DNA of 45,129 nucleotides from T3Sed10-241 sp036796255 (GTDB lineage: Bacteria; Bacteroidota; Bacteroidia; Flavobacteriales_D; Cryomorphaceae). Under the pieces are notes generated by a model. The model did no database searches, was not told where the DNA came from, and saw only the letters and a program-made list of their open reading frames with translations. Positions 9,053 through 16,399 of the stretch are shown here, piece by piece. Numbering within the stretch: the first letter of the stretch is position 1; each line of letters begins with the position of its first letter. The stretch spans positions 1 through 45,129 of the forward strand of contig DAIRDH010000025.1 in the NCBI GenBank assembly GCA_036796255.1, given 5' to 3'. Made by a program: the position numbers and the translations under genes.

Positions 9053-9060
9053 TATTTTTG
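9053..9060 (+). promoter_or_regulatory. Probable promoter -7 element for the second deoxynucleoside kinase
   Basis: TATTTTTG matches TAnnTTTG exactly, 19 bases before the preferred ATG at 9080. A TTG lies 24 bases upstream (9026-9028), a little further than the usual -33 spacing. The element supports the ATG at 9080 over the one at 9050, which lies before it. Confidence 0.5.
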
Positions 9061-9079
9061 GCCCTTACATATATTCATT

Positions 9080-9697
9080 ATGCACATAGCCGTTGCCGGA
9101 AACATAGGTTCAGGTAAAACCACCCTTACCGAGTTGCTCGGAAAACATTACAAATGGGAATGCCACTTCGAGGATGTGGATGAAAACCCATATCTCTTGG
9201 ACTTTTATCGCGATATGCAGCGGTGGTCTTTCAACCTCCAGATATACTTCTTGAATAGCAGATTTAATCAAGTAGTTGAAATAAGAGAGAGCCAACGACA
9301 CGTGATACAGGACAGGACGATTTACGAAGACGCTTTCATTTTCGCACCCAACCTGCATAGCATGGGTCTCATGACCACGCGTGACTTCGAGAATTACTAC
9401 TCCCTGTTCAACTCCATGGAGAAATTTCTTGATGCACCCGACTTGCTCATCTACCTGCGAGCATCAGTACCTGCCCTTGTCAACAACATCCAGCAAAGGG
9501 GACGGGAATATGAAGAAGCCATTCGCCTCGATTACCTCAAGCGCCTTAATGAGCGATATGAAGCATGGATTTCCACTTATGATAAAGGTAAACTCTTGGT
9601 GATTGATGTAGACAACAATGCCTTTCACAAGAACCCTGAAGATTTGGGCAGGATTATAAATGCCATTGATGGTGAAATCCATGGTTTGTTTGAATAA
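9080..9697 (+). CDS. Deoxynucleoside kinase (canonical, probably deoxyadenosine kinase type)
   Basis: This 205-residue cytosolic kinase phosphorylates deoxynucleosides for salvage. The start at 9080 places the P-loop GNIGSGKTT at residues 7-15, as in the family. The substrate-site motif is intact (QDRTIYEDAFIFA, DRT at 78-80), as is the arginine-rich lid (NIQQRGREYEEAI). The sequence resembles the deoxyadenosine kinases described from flavobacteria, but specificity cannot be read with certainty. It differs from the kinase at 2794-3429, which lacks the DRT/ERS motif. It follows the GH3-linked gene with its own promoter candidate and ends in a strong terminator. Confidence 0.9.
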   Translation: MHIAVAGNIGSGKTTLTELLGKHYKWECHFEDVDENPYLLDFYRDMQRWSFNLQIYFLNSRFNQVVEIRESQRHVIQDRTIYEDAFIFAPNLHSMGLMTTRDFENYYSLFNSMEKFLDAPDLLIYLRASVPALVNNIQQRGREYEEAIRLDYLKRLNERYEAWISTYDKGKLLVIDVDNNAFHKNPEDLGRIINAIDGEIHGLFE

Positions 9698-9729
9698 TCT
9701 GCTTCTGTGATTTTGGCTTACCGCCAAAT

Positions 9730-9767
9730 AAAAAACCGATCCCGTTGAAAGTAGATCGGTTTTTTTT
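9730..9767 (+). terminator. Strong intrinsic terminator, potentially bidirectional
   Basis: Perfect 12-base arms (AAAAAACCGATC and GATCGGTTTTTT) enclose a 12-base loop and run into eight T. It follows the deoxynucleoside kinase. The A run on the other side gives a T run on the minus strand, so it can also stop transcripts of the convergent pyrophosphatase gene. Confidence 0.9.
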
Positions 9768-9788
9768 ATGCCTTAAAAATCATCTGCC

Positions 9789-12569
9789 TTATGAGGCTCC
9801 CTGGACTTTGAAGGAGAAATTAACCTCGTCAGAGATCATCTTATCGCCAAGATCCTCAAAGAACGAACCCGAACGGTACTTTATGTCAAATTTTGTTCTG
9901 TCCATTCTGAAAGCACCAGCAAATAGTGGAGCGCTACTTCCGCTCTCTCCCGAAAGAAATTCGTAAGTACCAGTGACCCTGTCTTCAATTCCTTTCACAT
10001 TCAGCACGCCATCGAATTCAAATCGATTGCCATCAACAGCCCTTGAATCGGTAATGGTTAGATAACTATATTGATGCGCCTCTACAGCAAAGAAGTCATC
10101 ACTCTTGAGGTGGTTTGTCAGTTTCAGATTACTGTCAGCGTCTTTTATATCTTCAACAGTAATTGAATTCATATCCAAGGTAATACGACCGCCTTTAGCC
10201 AAACCATTTTCAAATCCAACCTCTCCTTGACCTTGCACAGATCCATTATGTGCTCCTGTCACTTTTGTGGCTTTCCATTCAAAACGCGATAGCTCGGGCA
10301 CAACATAGACTGTTCCTGTAAAGTCATTAAATTGGCTCGCACCAGCGTTATCCAGAGTGCTATTCTGAGTGCTTGATGCATCACTTCCACTTGCAGGCCC
10401 GTGAAATTGATAGAGCAGTGGGGCAATTACCAAACCAACCAGACAGGTGAGTTTGATCAGAATGTTCATCGAGGGTCCTGAGGTGTCTTTGAATGGATCG
10501 CCCACGGTGTCGCCAGTTACGGCAGCTTTGTGCGCATCTGAGCCTTTGTAGGTCATCTCACCGTCAATCATCACACCGGCTTCAAAGCTTTTCTTGGCAT
10601 TGTCCCATGCACCACCGGCGTTGTTTTGGAAAATGGCCCAAAGCACACCTGAAACGGTCACCCCTGCCATATAGGCTCCAAGCGGTTCCATACCCATGAT
10701 AAAACCAACCAGAATTGGAGAAATAATCGTGATGGCACCTGGCAGCATCATTTCGCGAATCGCCGCCTTGGTAGATATCTCAACGCATTTTGCGTATTCC
10801 GGCTTGCCTGTACCTTCCATAATGCCAGGAATTTCCTTGAACTGTCTTCTCACTTCTTTCACCATTTCCATGGCCGCTTTTCCTACAGAGTTCATGGCAA
10901 GAGCGGAGAATACAACAGGAATCATACCCCCGATAAAAAGCGCTGCCAACACGTCGGCTTTGAAAATATTAATCCCATCGATCTTGGTGAACGTAACGTA
11001 AGCTGCAAAAAGCGCAAGTGCAGTCAAGGCTGCTGATGCAATAGCAAATCCTTTGCCCGTAGCCGCAGTGGTATTGCCCACTGAATCGAGAATATCTGTT
11101 TTCTCTCGTACTTCTTTGGGTAGGCCACTCATTTCGGCAATACCACCGGCATTGTCAGCAATAGGGCCAAAAGCGTCGATGGCGAGCTGCATTGCAGTGG
11201 TGGCCATCATGGCCGAGGCGGCAATAGCAACGCCATAGAATCCGGCAAGTTCATAAGCTCCCCATATCGCACCGGCAAAAAGTAGGATGGGAGCGAAAGT
11301 TGATATCATACCTGTTGCCAATCCCGCAATTACGTTGGTGGCATGCCCAGTACTTGATTTCTGAACAATGTCCATAACAGGCTTCTTGCCGAGGCCGGTG
11401 TAGTATTCTGTAAAAAATGAAATGGCGGCACCCACAAAAAGCCCAACCAAAACGGCCCCAAACACGCGAATTGAGGCAATGTCTTTTATGCCTTCGCCAA
11501 AGAAACTCATCTGCAAGGTCTCAGGAAGGACCATGTCAATCACAAAATAAGATGCAATACCAGTGAGCACAATAGAACCCCAATTACCGAGGTTGAGTGC
11601 TTTTTGAACTTCGGGCTCACGTGCTGTATCATCTTTAATGCGCACCAGTAAGGTACCGAGGATACTGAAAATTATGCCAAGACCAGCAATGAGCAAAGGC
11701 ACGAGGATAGGGCTAATACCGCCAAAACCATCATCAAGAGTGCCGATATTTTGTACTTCGAGCATATCTCTGATCACATAGTTTCCAAGTACCATCGCAG
11801 CGAGTACCGTGGCTACATATGAACCAAATAGGTCAGCACCCATCCCGGCTACGTCACCTACGTTGTCTCCAACGTTATCGGCAATGGTGGCCGGATTTCT
11901 GGGATCATCTTCAGGAATACCTGCTTCAACTTTTCCTACAAGGTCAGCACCCACATCGGCCGCTTTGGTGTAGATACCACCACCCACGCGTGCAAAAAGA
12001 GCGATAGACTCAGCGCCAAGCGAGAAACCCGCAAGGGCTTCGAGTACTTTGGTCATGTCTTCATAGCCTACTTCGGCACCCGTCCAGACACCTCCCATAA
12101 ACCAGCCAAATAGTATGATAAACAGAACACTTAAGCCGAAAACCGCGAGACCAGCTACACCCAGACCCATAACTGTACCTCCGGAAAAGGAGACGTTCAA
12201 AGCCGTTTTGAGACTTGTACGTGCTGCTTGGGTGGTGCGAACATTGGCAGCTGTGGCGATGCGCATACCTATATTACCTGCAACGGCGCTAAACACAGCA
12301 CCGATTACAAAAGCAATTACTATAAACCAATGTGAATGTGGCACCAGGAATGAGATCAAACCAAGCAATGCACCTGCTATTACTACGAAAACTGCCAAAA
12401 CGCGGTATTCCGCTGCAAGAAATGCGAGCGCACCCTCACGTATGTATTTGGCAAGCGAAGCCATTTTATCATCTCCGCCGTCCTGGGCCATTACCCATTT
12501 GGCTTTAAAAGCCATCACGATGAGACCTACAATGGCCAACAATGGCACGAGGTAGAGTATAGTATTCAT
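9789..12569 (-). CDS. hppA: Membrane-bound ion-pumping pyrophosphatase fused to a C-terminal YceI-like domain
   Basis: This single uninterrupted 926-residue frame has two parts. Residues 1-720 are a complete membrane pyrophosphatase, which couples PPi hydrolysis to ion export: about 16 hydrophobic segments, the substrate loop DDPRNPATIADNVGDNVGD (221-239) and the C-terminal GDTVGDPFKDTSGPS (686-700). GNTTAATGKG (498-507) has Ala502, not Lys, which is the K+-dependent signature. GFSLGAES (181-188) suggests Na+ or mixed Na+/H+ pumping. After a Ser/Asn-rich linker (721-748), residues 749-926 match the YceI lipocalin-like fold (TVYVVPELSRFEWKATKV, ITLDMNSITVED, LKSDDFFAVEAH, FDIKYRSGSFFEDLGDKMI). 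The family normally ends near residue 720-750, so the YceI part is an addition. With the usual topology the tail would face the periplasm. The junction lies near 10330-10410. Confidence 0.93.
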   Translation of the reverse strand: MNTILYLVPLLAIVGLIVMAFKAKWVMAQDGGDDKMASLAKYIREGALAFLAAEYRVLAVFVVIAGALLGLISFLVPHSHWFIVIAFVIGAVFSAVAGNIGMRIATAANVRTTQAARTSLKTALNVSFSGGTVMGLGVAGLAVFGLSVLFIILFGWFMGGVWTGAEVGYEDMTKVLEALAGFSLGAESIALFARVGGGIYTKAADVGADLVGKVEAGIPEDDPRNPATIADNVGDNVGDVAGMGADLFGSYVATVLAAMVLGNYVIRDMLEVQNIGTLDDGFGGISPILVPLLIAGLGIIFSILGTLLVRIKDDTAREPEVQKALNLGNWGSIVLTGIASYFVIDMVLPETLQMSFFGEGIKDIASIRVFGAVLVGLFVGAAISFFTEYYTGLGKKPVMDIVQKSSTGHATNVIAGLATGMISTFAPILLFAGAIWGAYELAGFYGVAIAASAMMATTAMQLAIDAFGPIADNAGGIAEMSGLPKEVREKTDILDSVGNTTAATGKGFAIASAALTALALFAAYVTFTKIDGINIFKADVLAALFIGGMIPVVFSALAMNSVGKAAMEMVKEVRRQFKEIPGIMEGTGKPEYAKCVEISTKAAIREMMLPGAITIISPILVGFIMGMEPLGAYMAGVTVSGVLWAIFQNNAGGAWDNAKKSFEAGVMIDGEMTYKGSDAHKAAVTGDTVGDPFKDTSGPSMNILIKLTCLVGLVIAPLLYQFHGPASGSDASSTQNSTLDNAGASQFNDFTGTVYVVPELSRFEWKATKVTGAHNGSVQGQGEVGFENGLAKGGRITLDMNSITVEDIKDADSNLKLTNHLKSDDFFAVEAHQYSYLTITDSRAVDGNRFEFDGVLNVKGIEDRVTGTYEFLSGESGSSAPLFAGAFRMDRTKFDIKYRSGSFFEDLGDKMISDEVNFSFKVQGAS

Positions 12570-12605
12570 TTAGATTAGTGTTTGGTCTTTTAGAATTTCG
12601 GTCGG

Positions 12606-12613
12606 CAAAAGTA
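12606..12613 (-). promoter_or_regulatory. Probable pyrophosphatase promoter -7 element, flanked by inverted hexamers
   Basis: On the minus strand this reads TACTTTTG, an exact TAnnTTTG match about 37 bases before the ATG at 12569. No TTTG stands at -33. GTCGGC (12601-12606) and GCCGAC (12632-12637) form an inverted repeat around the core promoter and could be an operator; this is speculative. Confidence 0.5.
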
Positions 12614-12689
12614 GTCTTTTCGTGAAATTGCGCCGACTTGGTTAGTTTATGCCTGTACCGAAGCCAATCGGAAATGCTAAAGCAATAGC

Positions 12690-13673
12690 TTATTTGGCAG
12701 CGTAGCTTACTTCCTTCACAGCTTTTACTACCCTTTCCACGTTTGGAAGTGACTCTTCAATCAAAGGCACTGCAAATGCAAATGGCGTATCGGCCATCAT
12801 CACCCTGCGCACGGGAGCATCGAGATAATCAAAAGCGAGCAACTGCACCCTGTGAGAAATCTCAGCAGATATTGACGCCACTGGCCAACTTTCCTCCACA
12901 AGCACCAGTCGGTTGGTTTTCTTTATGCTGTTGATAATAGTATCGATATCAAGCGGCCTGATGGTGCGCAGGTCAATCACCTCCGCATCGATCCCTTCTT
13001 TCGCCAGCACTTCAGCGGCCTCAAGGACTACTTTCATAATCTTGCCAAATGAAACGAGGGTAACATCTTTGCCTTTACGGGCAATATTGGCCAGGCCAAT
13101 GGGAATGAGGTATTCGCTCTCAGGCACTTCACCTTTGTCGCCGTACATTTTTTCAGACTCCATGAAAACGATAGGATCGTCATCGCGAATGGCGGCTTTC
13201 AAAAGTCCTTTTGCGTCGTAAGGATTTGATGGGGTAATAACTTTCAGACCAGGAATGTGGGCATAAATACTTTCAAAACTTTGAGAGTGTGTAGCTGCCA
13301 ACTGACCTGCGGGGCCGTTTGGCCCCCGAAACACAACAGGTGCTCCAAACTGTCCGCCAGACATTTGCAGCATTTTGGCTGCACAGTTGATAATTTGGTC
13401 GGAAGCTAAAACGGCAAAGTTCCATGTCATGAATTCAACAATGGGTCGCAATCCATTCATGGCCGCACCAACAGCGATACCGGTGAATCCCAGCTCCGCT
13501 ATCGGGGTGTCAATGACACGCTTGGCACCAAATTCATCCAGCATTCCTTTGCTCGCCTTGTAGGCGCCGTTATATTCAGCGACCTCTTCGCCCATAAGGA
13601 ATACGCGCTCATCACGTCGCATTTCTTCACTCATGGCTTCGCATATCGCTTCTCTAAACTGTATTACTCTCAT
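12690..13673 (-). CDS. pdhB: Pyruvate dehydrogenase E1 component, beta subunit
   Basis: This 327-residue transketolase-like subunit forms, with the E1 alpha subunit, the thiamine-diphosphate enzyme that decarboxylates pyruvate and acetylates lipoyl-E2. It shows the N-terminal FREAICEAMSEEMRRDERVFLMGEEVAEYNGAYK block, the RVIDTPIAELGFTGIAVGAAMNGLRPIVEFMTWNF block, and a complete C-terminal transketolase domain (VSFGKIMKVVLEAAEVL, EVIDLRTIRPLD, VEESWP). The length is normal. The gene stands alone: no alpha subunit, E2 or E3 gene is adjacent, so its partner must be encoded elsewhere. Confidence 0.95.
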   Translation of the reverse strand: MRVIQFREAICEAMSEEMRRDERVFLMGEEVAEYNGAYKASKGMLDEFGAKRVIDTPIAELGFTGIAVGAAMNGLRPIVEFMTWNFAVLASDQIINCAAKMLQMSGGQFGAPVVFRGPNGPAGQLAATHSQSFESIYAHIPGLKVITPSNPYDAKGLLKAAIRDDDPIVFMESEKMYGDKGEVPESEYLIPIGLANIARKGKDVTLVSFGKIMKVVLEAAEVLAKEGIDAEVIDLRTIRPLDIDTIINSIKKTNRLVLVEESWPVASISAEISHRVQLLAFDYLDAPVRRVMMADTPFAFAVPLIEESLPNVERVVKAVKEVSYAAK

Positions 13674-13692
13674 GGCTTTAATAATGTGGGCG

Positions 13693-13700
13693 CAAAAGTA
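13693..13700 (-). promoter_or_regulatory. Probable pdhB promoter -7 element
   Basis: On the minus strand TACTTTTG matches TAnnTTTG, 19 bases before the pdhB ATG, implying a short leader. No clear TTTG stands at the -33 position. The octamer is identical to those before the pyrophosphatase and DUF151 genes. Confidence 0.55.
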
Positions 13701-13788
13701 GTAAATAATGTTTTTGCACTCGCTACATACCTGGTATAGTTTAATGCAAGCTTAACAGCGGCATTTTCACAATACTTGCTGCCAGGAA

Positions 13789-13820
13789 TTTGCCCATTTT
13801 GTTATGCATGCATACCTTTG
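13789..13820 (+). promoter_or_regulatory. Bacteroidota-type promoter of etfBA
   Basis: TTTG (13789-13792), a 20-base spacer and TACCTTTG (13813-13820) match the full Bacteroidota housekeeping consensus. Transcription would start near 13827, leaving an untranslated leader of about 74 bases before etfB. Confidence 0.7.
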
Positions 13821-13900
13821 TGCCGGACGTTGTTTTCTGTCTATTGATCGAATTGACTTAACTTGCAACGCCTACTGAAAACAAACCAATATCTTACCTC

Positions 13901-14641
13901 ATGAAAATACTCGTGTGTATTAGTAAAGCTCCAGACACCACCTCCAAGATTAGCTTTACTGACAACAATACCAAGTTTAACGAAGACAAGGTTCAGTTCA
14001 TTGTAAATCCATATGATGAGTGGTATGCACTTGTGCGGGCCCTGGAACTGAAAGAAAGCCTTGGAGGCAGCGTTACTATCATCACTGTAGGTGGTGCGGA
14101 TCACGACCCCATCATCCGAAAGGCTTTGGCTATAGGTGCTGACGACGCTGTACGGATTGATACCGACCCTAAAGACGCCTACAGCGCAGCCAGGCTAATA
14201 GCTGATTACGCTGGTGCCGAAAATTTCGACCTCATACTGCTTGGAAAAGAGACCATCAACTATAACGGTGCCCAAGTAGGGGGAATGCTTGCCGAGATGT
14301 TGGACTTACCATACGTGTCCATAGCGAGTAAACTCGATGTAGCTGGCGATACTGCCACTATCGAGCGGGATGTACAAGCCGGTAAAGAAGTTATTGAAGG
14401 CAAGCTACCTTTAGTGATCAGTTGCGCTAAAGGCATGGCCGAGCAGCGCATTCCCAATATGCGCGGAATCATGGCTGCACGCACCAAGCCGCTAAAAGTA
14501 GTACCCCCAACCGATGCCGCGGCGCTTGTGGAGGTTGTAAAGTATAGCTTACCCGAAGAGAAAGGTTCCGTAAAGCTTATTGCTCCAGACCAGATGGATA
14601 CACTGGTAGAGTTGCTTCACAACGAGGCAAAAGTCATCTAA
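13901..14641 (+). CDS. etfB: Electron transfer flavoprotein subunit beta
   Basis: This 246-residue subunit pairs with EtfA to form a soluble heterodimer that carries electrons from acyl-CoA and other dehydrogenases to the respiratory chain. Family signs are MKILVCISKAPDT at the start, VNPYDEWYALVRALELKE, and the AMP-binding region around GADDAVRI and LLGKETINYNGAQVGGMLAEML. The C-terminal ANMRG-type motif is present as IPNMRGIMAARTKPL. The length is normal. It is followed by etfA after 24 bases and preceded by a well-formed promoter. Confidence 0.95.
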   Translation: MKILVCISKAPDTTSKISFTDNNTKFNEDKVQFIVNPYDEWYALVRALELKESLGGSVTIITVGGADHDPIIRKALAIGADDAVRIDTDPKDAYSAARLIADYAGAENFDLILLGKETINYNGAQVGGMLAEMLDLPYVSIASKLDVAGDTATIERDVQAGKEVIEGKLPLVISCAKGMAEQRIPNMRGIMAARTKPLKVVPPTDAAALVEVVKYSLPEEKGSVKLIAPDQMDTLVELLHNEAKVI

Positions 14642-14665
14642 TTCACGTCAAAAATATTTCAAGAT

Positions 14666-15634
14666 ATGTCAGTATTAGTTTTTGCAAATGCCCCTGAAGG
14701 CAAAGTCGCTAAGGCAGCATTTGAAGCAGTTTACTACGCCAGTAAAATTGGAGAAAAGATTGGTGAGAAAGTTACCGTGGTTACCTACGGCAGCGCTGAT
14801 GAAGCCTCCCTCTCGTCACTGGGCCGTGTTGGAGCCAGCAAAGTTTTGGTGAACCGGGCGATCAGCCTTGAAAACGACCAAACCCTCACACGCCTCATGC
14901 ATGCTGCCGCCGAAGCCGAAAGCGCTAAGGTCATCGTGTTTTCTTTCGACCCCAGTGGCAAGGCAATAGCGCCGAGGCTTTCCGCCAAACTAAAGGCAGG
15001 CTTGGTAGCCGGAGCTATTGGACTACCAGAAATTGATGGAGAGAAGTTTTCCATTCAAACGAACGTATTTTCCGGAAAGGCCTTCGCCACCTACGTAGTA
15101 AGCACACCAGTAAAGATAATTTCACTTCTGCCCAACAGCTTAAAGCCCGAAACAACTGAAGCCTCAGCAAGTGTCGAAGAATTTAGTCCTTCGATTGAAG
15201 AGGGCCAACTTACCGTAAAGGAGCGCAAAACCCGCTCAGGCGATGGCGTCCCACTCCCGGAAGCCGAACTTGTAGTATCGGCAGGCCGCGGCCTCAAAGG
15301 GCCCGATAACTGGGGAATCGTAGAAGATCTCGCTGATGCCCTGGGAGCTGCTACGGCATGTTCACGTCCGGTTTCAGATATTGGCTGGCGCCCACACCAC
15401 GAGCACGTAGGCCAAACAGGTATTGCCATTCGGCCCAACCTTTACATAGCTGCGGGAATTTCTGGTGCCATTCAGCACCTGGCCGGTGTAAATGGAAGTA
15501 AAACTATCGTAGTAATCAATACAGATCCGGAAGCACCATTTTTCAAAGCAGCCGATTATGGTGTGGTAGGTGATGCCTTTGAAGTACTTCCCCGACTCAC
15601 TGAAGCGGTGAAAAAATTCAAAGCTTCCAACTGA
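14666..15634 (+). CDS. etfA: Electron transfer flavoprotein subunit alpha
   Basis: This 322-residue partner of EtfB carries the FAD. The C-terminal FAD-binding domain is complete: SAGRGLKGPDNW, then CSRPVSDIGWRPHHEHVGQTG, LYIAAGISGAIQHLAGV and VINTDPEAPFFKAADYGVVGD. The N-terminal domain is typical but moderately short. It is the second gene of the etfBA operon; fatty-acid beta-oxidation is the usual use, although no acyl-CoA dehydrogenase gene is nearby. Confidence 0.95.
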   Translation: MSVLVFANAPEGKVAKAAFEAVYYASKIGEKIGEKVTVVTYGSADEASLSSLGRVGASKVLVNRAISLENDQTLTRLMHAAAEAESAKVIVFSFDPSGKAIAPRLSAKLKAGLVAGAIGLPEIDGEKFSIQTNVFSGKAFATYVVSTPVKIISLLPNSLKPETTEASASVEEFSPSIEEGQLTVKERKTRSGDGVPLPEAELVVSAGRGLKGPDNWGIVEDLADALGAATACSRPVSDIGWRPHHEHVGQTGIAIRPNLYIAAGISGAIQHLAGVNGSKTIVVINTDPEAPFFKAADYGVVGDAFEVLPRLTEAVKKFKASN

Positions 15635-15670
15635 GCATTTTTTTGTACTTTGGTGGATTGACAGTCTTTT

Positions 15671-15697
15671 TTGAAGCGGTTTGTGAAACCGCTTCAA
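15671..15697. repeat. Perfect 12-base inverted repeat overlapping a promoter
   Basis: Arms TTGAAGCGGTTT (15671-15682) and AAACCGCTTCAA (15686-15697) are exact reverse complements separated by GTG. No T run follows on either strand, so it is not a standard intrinsic terminator, although a strong RNA hairpin at the end of the etfBA transcript is possible. Its left arm and loop contain the -33 TTTG of the next promoter, so an operator for a dimeric regulator is a good alternative. Confidence 0.8.
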
Positions 15698-15711
15698 CAA
15701 GGCTACTTTTG
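15680..15711 (+). promoter_or_regulatory. Bacteroidota-type promoter of the DUF151/UVR gene
   Basis: TTTG (15680-15683), a 20-base spacer and TACTTTTG (15704-15711) match the full consensus. Transcription would start near 15718, about 29 bases before the ATG at 15747. The -33 element lies inside the perfect inverted repeat. Confidence 0.75.
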
Positions 15712-15746
15712 CAAACCCTAATTTAAAATGGTGGTCTCCATTTCGC

Positions 15747-16352
15747 ATGGAAAAAATTGAGCTCAACGTTGTCGGTTTATCATACAGCAAAACGCAAACG
15801 GGTGCCTACGCACTAATTCTTAAGGAGAAGGGTGGCAATAGACGCCTGCCGATTATCATTGGTGGTGCAGAGGCGCAGGCCATTGCTATACCCCTTGAAA
15901 AGATGACTCCGAGCAGACCACTTACCCACGACCTTTTCAAAAGCTTCATGGACAGCTTCGAAATTCTGCTCGAAGAAGTTATTATTTACAATCTCGTAGA
16001 AGGTATTTTTTTTGCAAAGGTGGTCTGTGTACAAAATGGAAGCAGACTCGAAATTGATGCGCGTTCGAGTGACGCGGTTGCCATAGCACTGCGCTGTGAA
16101 AAACCCATTTACACCCATGATTTCATTCTGGGTTCGGCCGGAATTGTGATTGATGAGGATGACGAAGACGAGGCGGAGAATGTCAACAAAGAGCTGCAGG
16201 GTATAAAGCATGTAGCTGGCAGTGATGAAAGCTCAGCCGGCAAAACGAGCATAGAAGATCTTGAAAAACAGTTGGAAACTGCCCTGGAAAAAGAGGACTA
16301 CGAAAAAGCTTCAAAAATAAGGGATGAAATTCAACGTCGGCAAAACGGTTAG
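15747..16352 (+). CDS. DUF151 'bifunctional nuclease' domain protein with UVR motif
   Basis: This 201-residue protein has two parts. Residues about 1-135 form the DUF151/BFN domain (RRLPIIIGGAEAQAIAI, RPLTHDLFKSFM, RSSDAVAIALRCEKPIY). The name comes from plant proteins reported to have RNase and DNase activity, and for bacterial members activity is largely untested. After an acidic linker, the last 35 residues form a UvrB/UvrC-interaction (UVR) coiled coil: LEKQLETALEKEDYEKASKIRDEI. The UVR motif mediates contact with UvrB-like partners or ClpC-type regulators, so a role in DNA repair or proteolytic regulation is possible. Confidence 0.9.
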   Translation: MEKIELNVVGLSYSKTQTGAYALILKEKGGNRRLPIIIGGAEAQAIAIPLEKMTPSRPLTHDLFKSFMDSFEILLEEVIIYNLVEGIFFAKVVCVQNGSRLEIDARSSDAVAIALRCEKPIYTHDFILGSAGIVIDEDDEDEAENVNKELQGIKHVAGSDESSAGKTSIEDLEKQLETALEKEDYEKASKIRDEIQRRQNG

Positions 16353-16399
16353 GACTGTTCATTTGCCTCAACTCTTGTTTACCAAACCCACCAGAAGGA

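Noticed and set aside
12690..13673. pdhB as a branched-chain 2-oxoacid dehydrogenase beta subunit
   Set aside because: The sequence blocks fit the pyruvate type better, although substrate cannot be proven without the alpha subunit.
13841..14104. Minus-strand open frame overlapping etfB
   Set aside because: It is antisense to the etfB start and leader and has no family features.
15671..15697. Palindrome as an ordinary intrinsic terminator of etfBA
   Set aside because: No T run follows the stem on either strand and the palindrome contains the next promoter's -33 element; kept as an inverted repeat instead.
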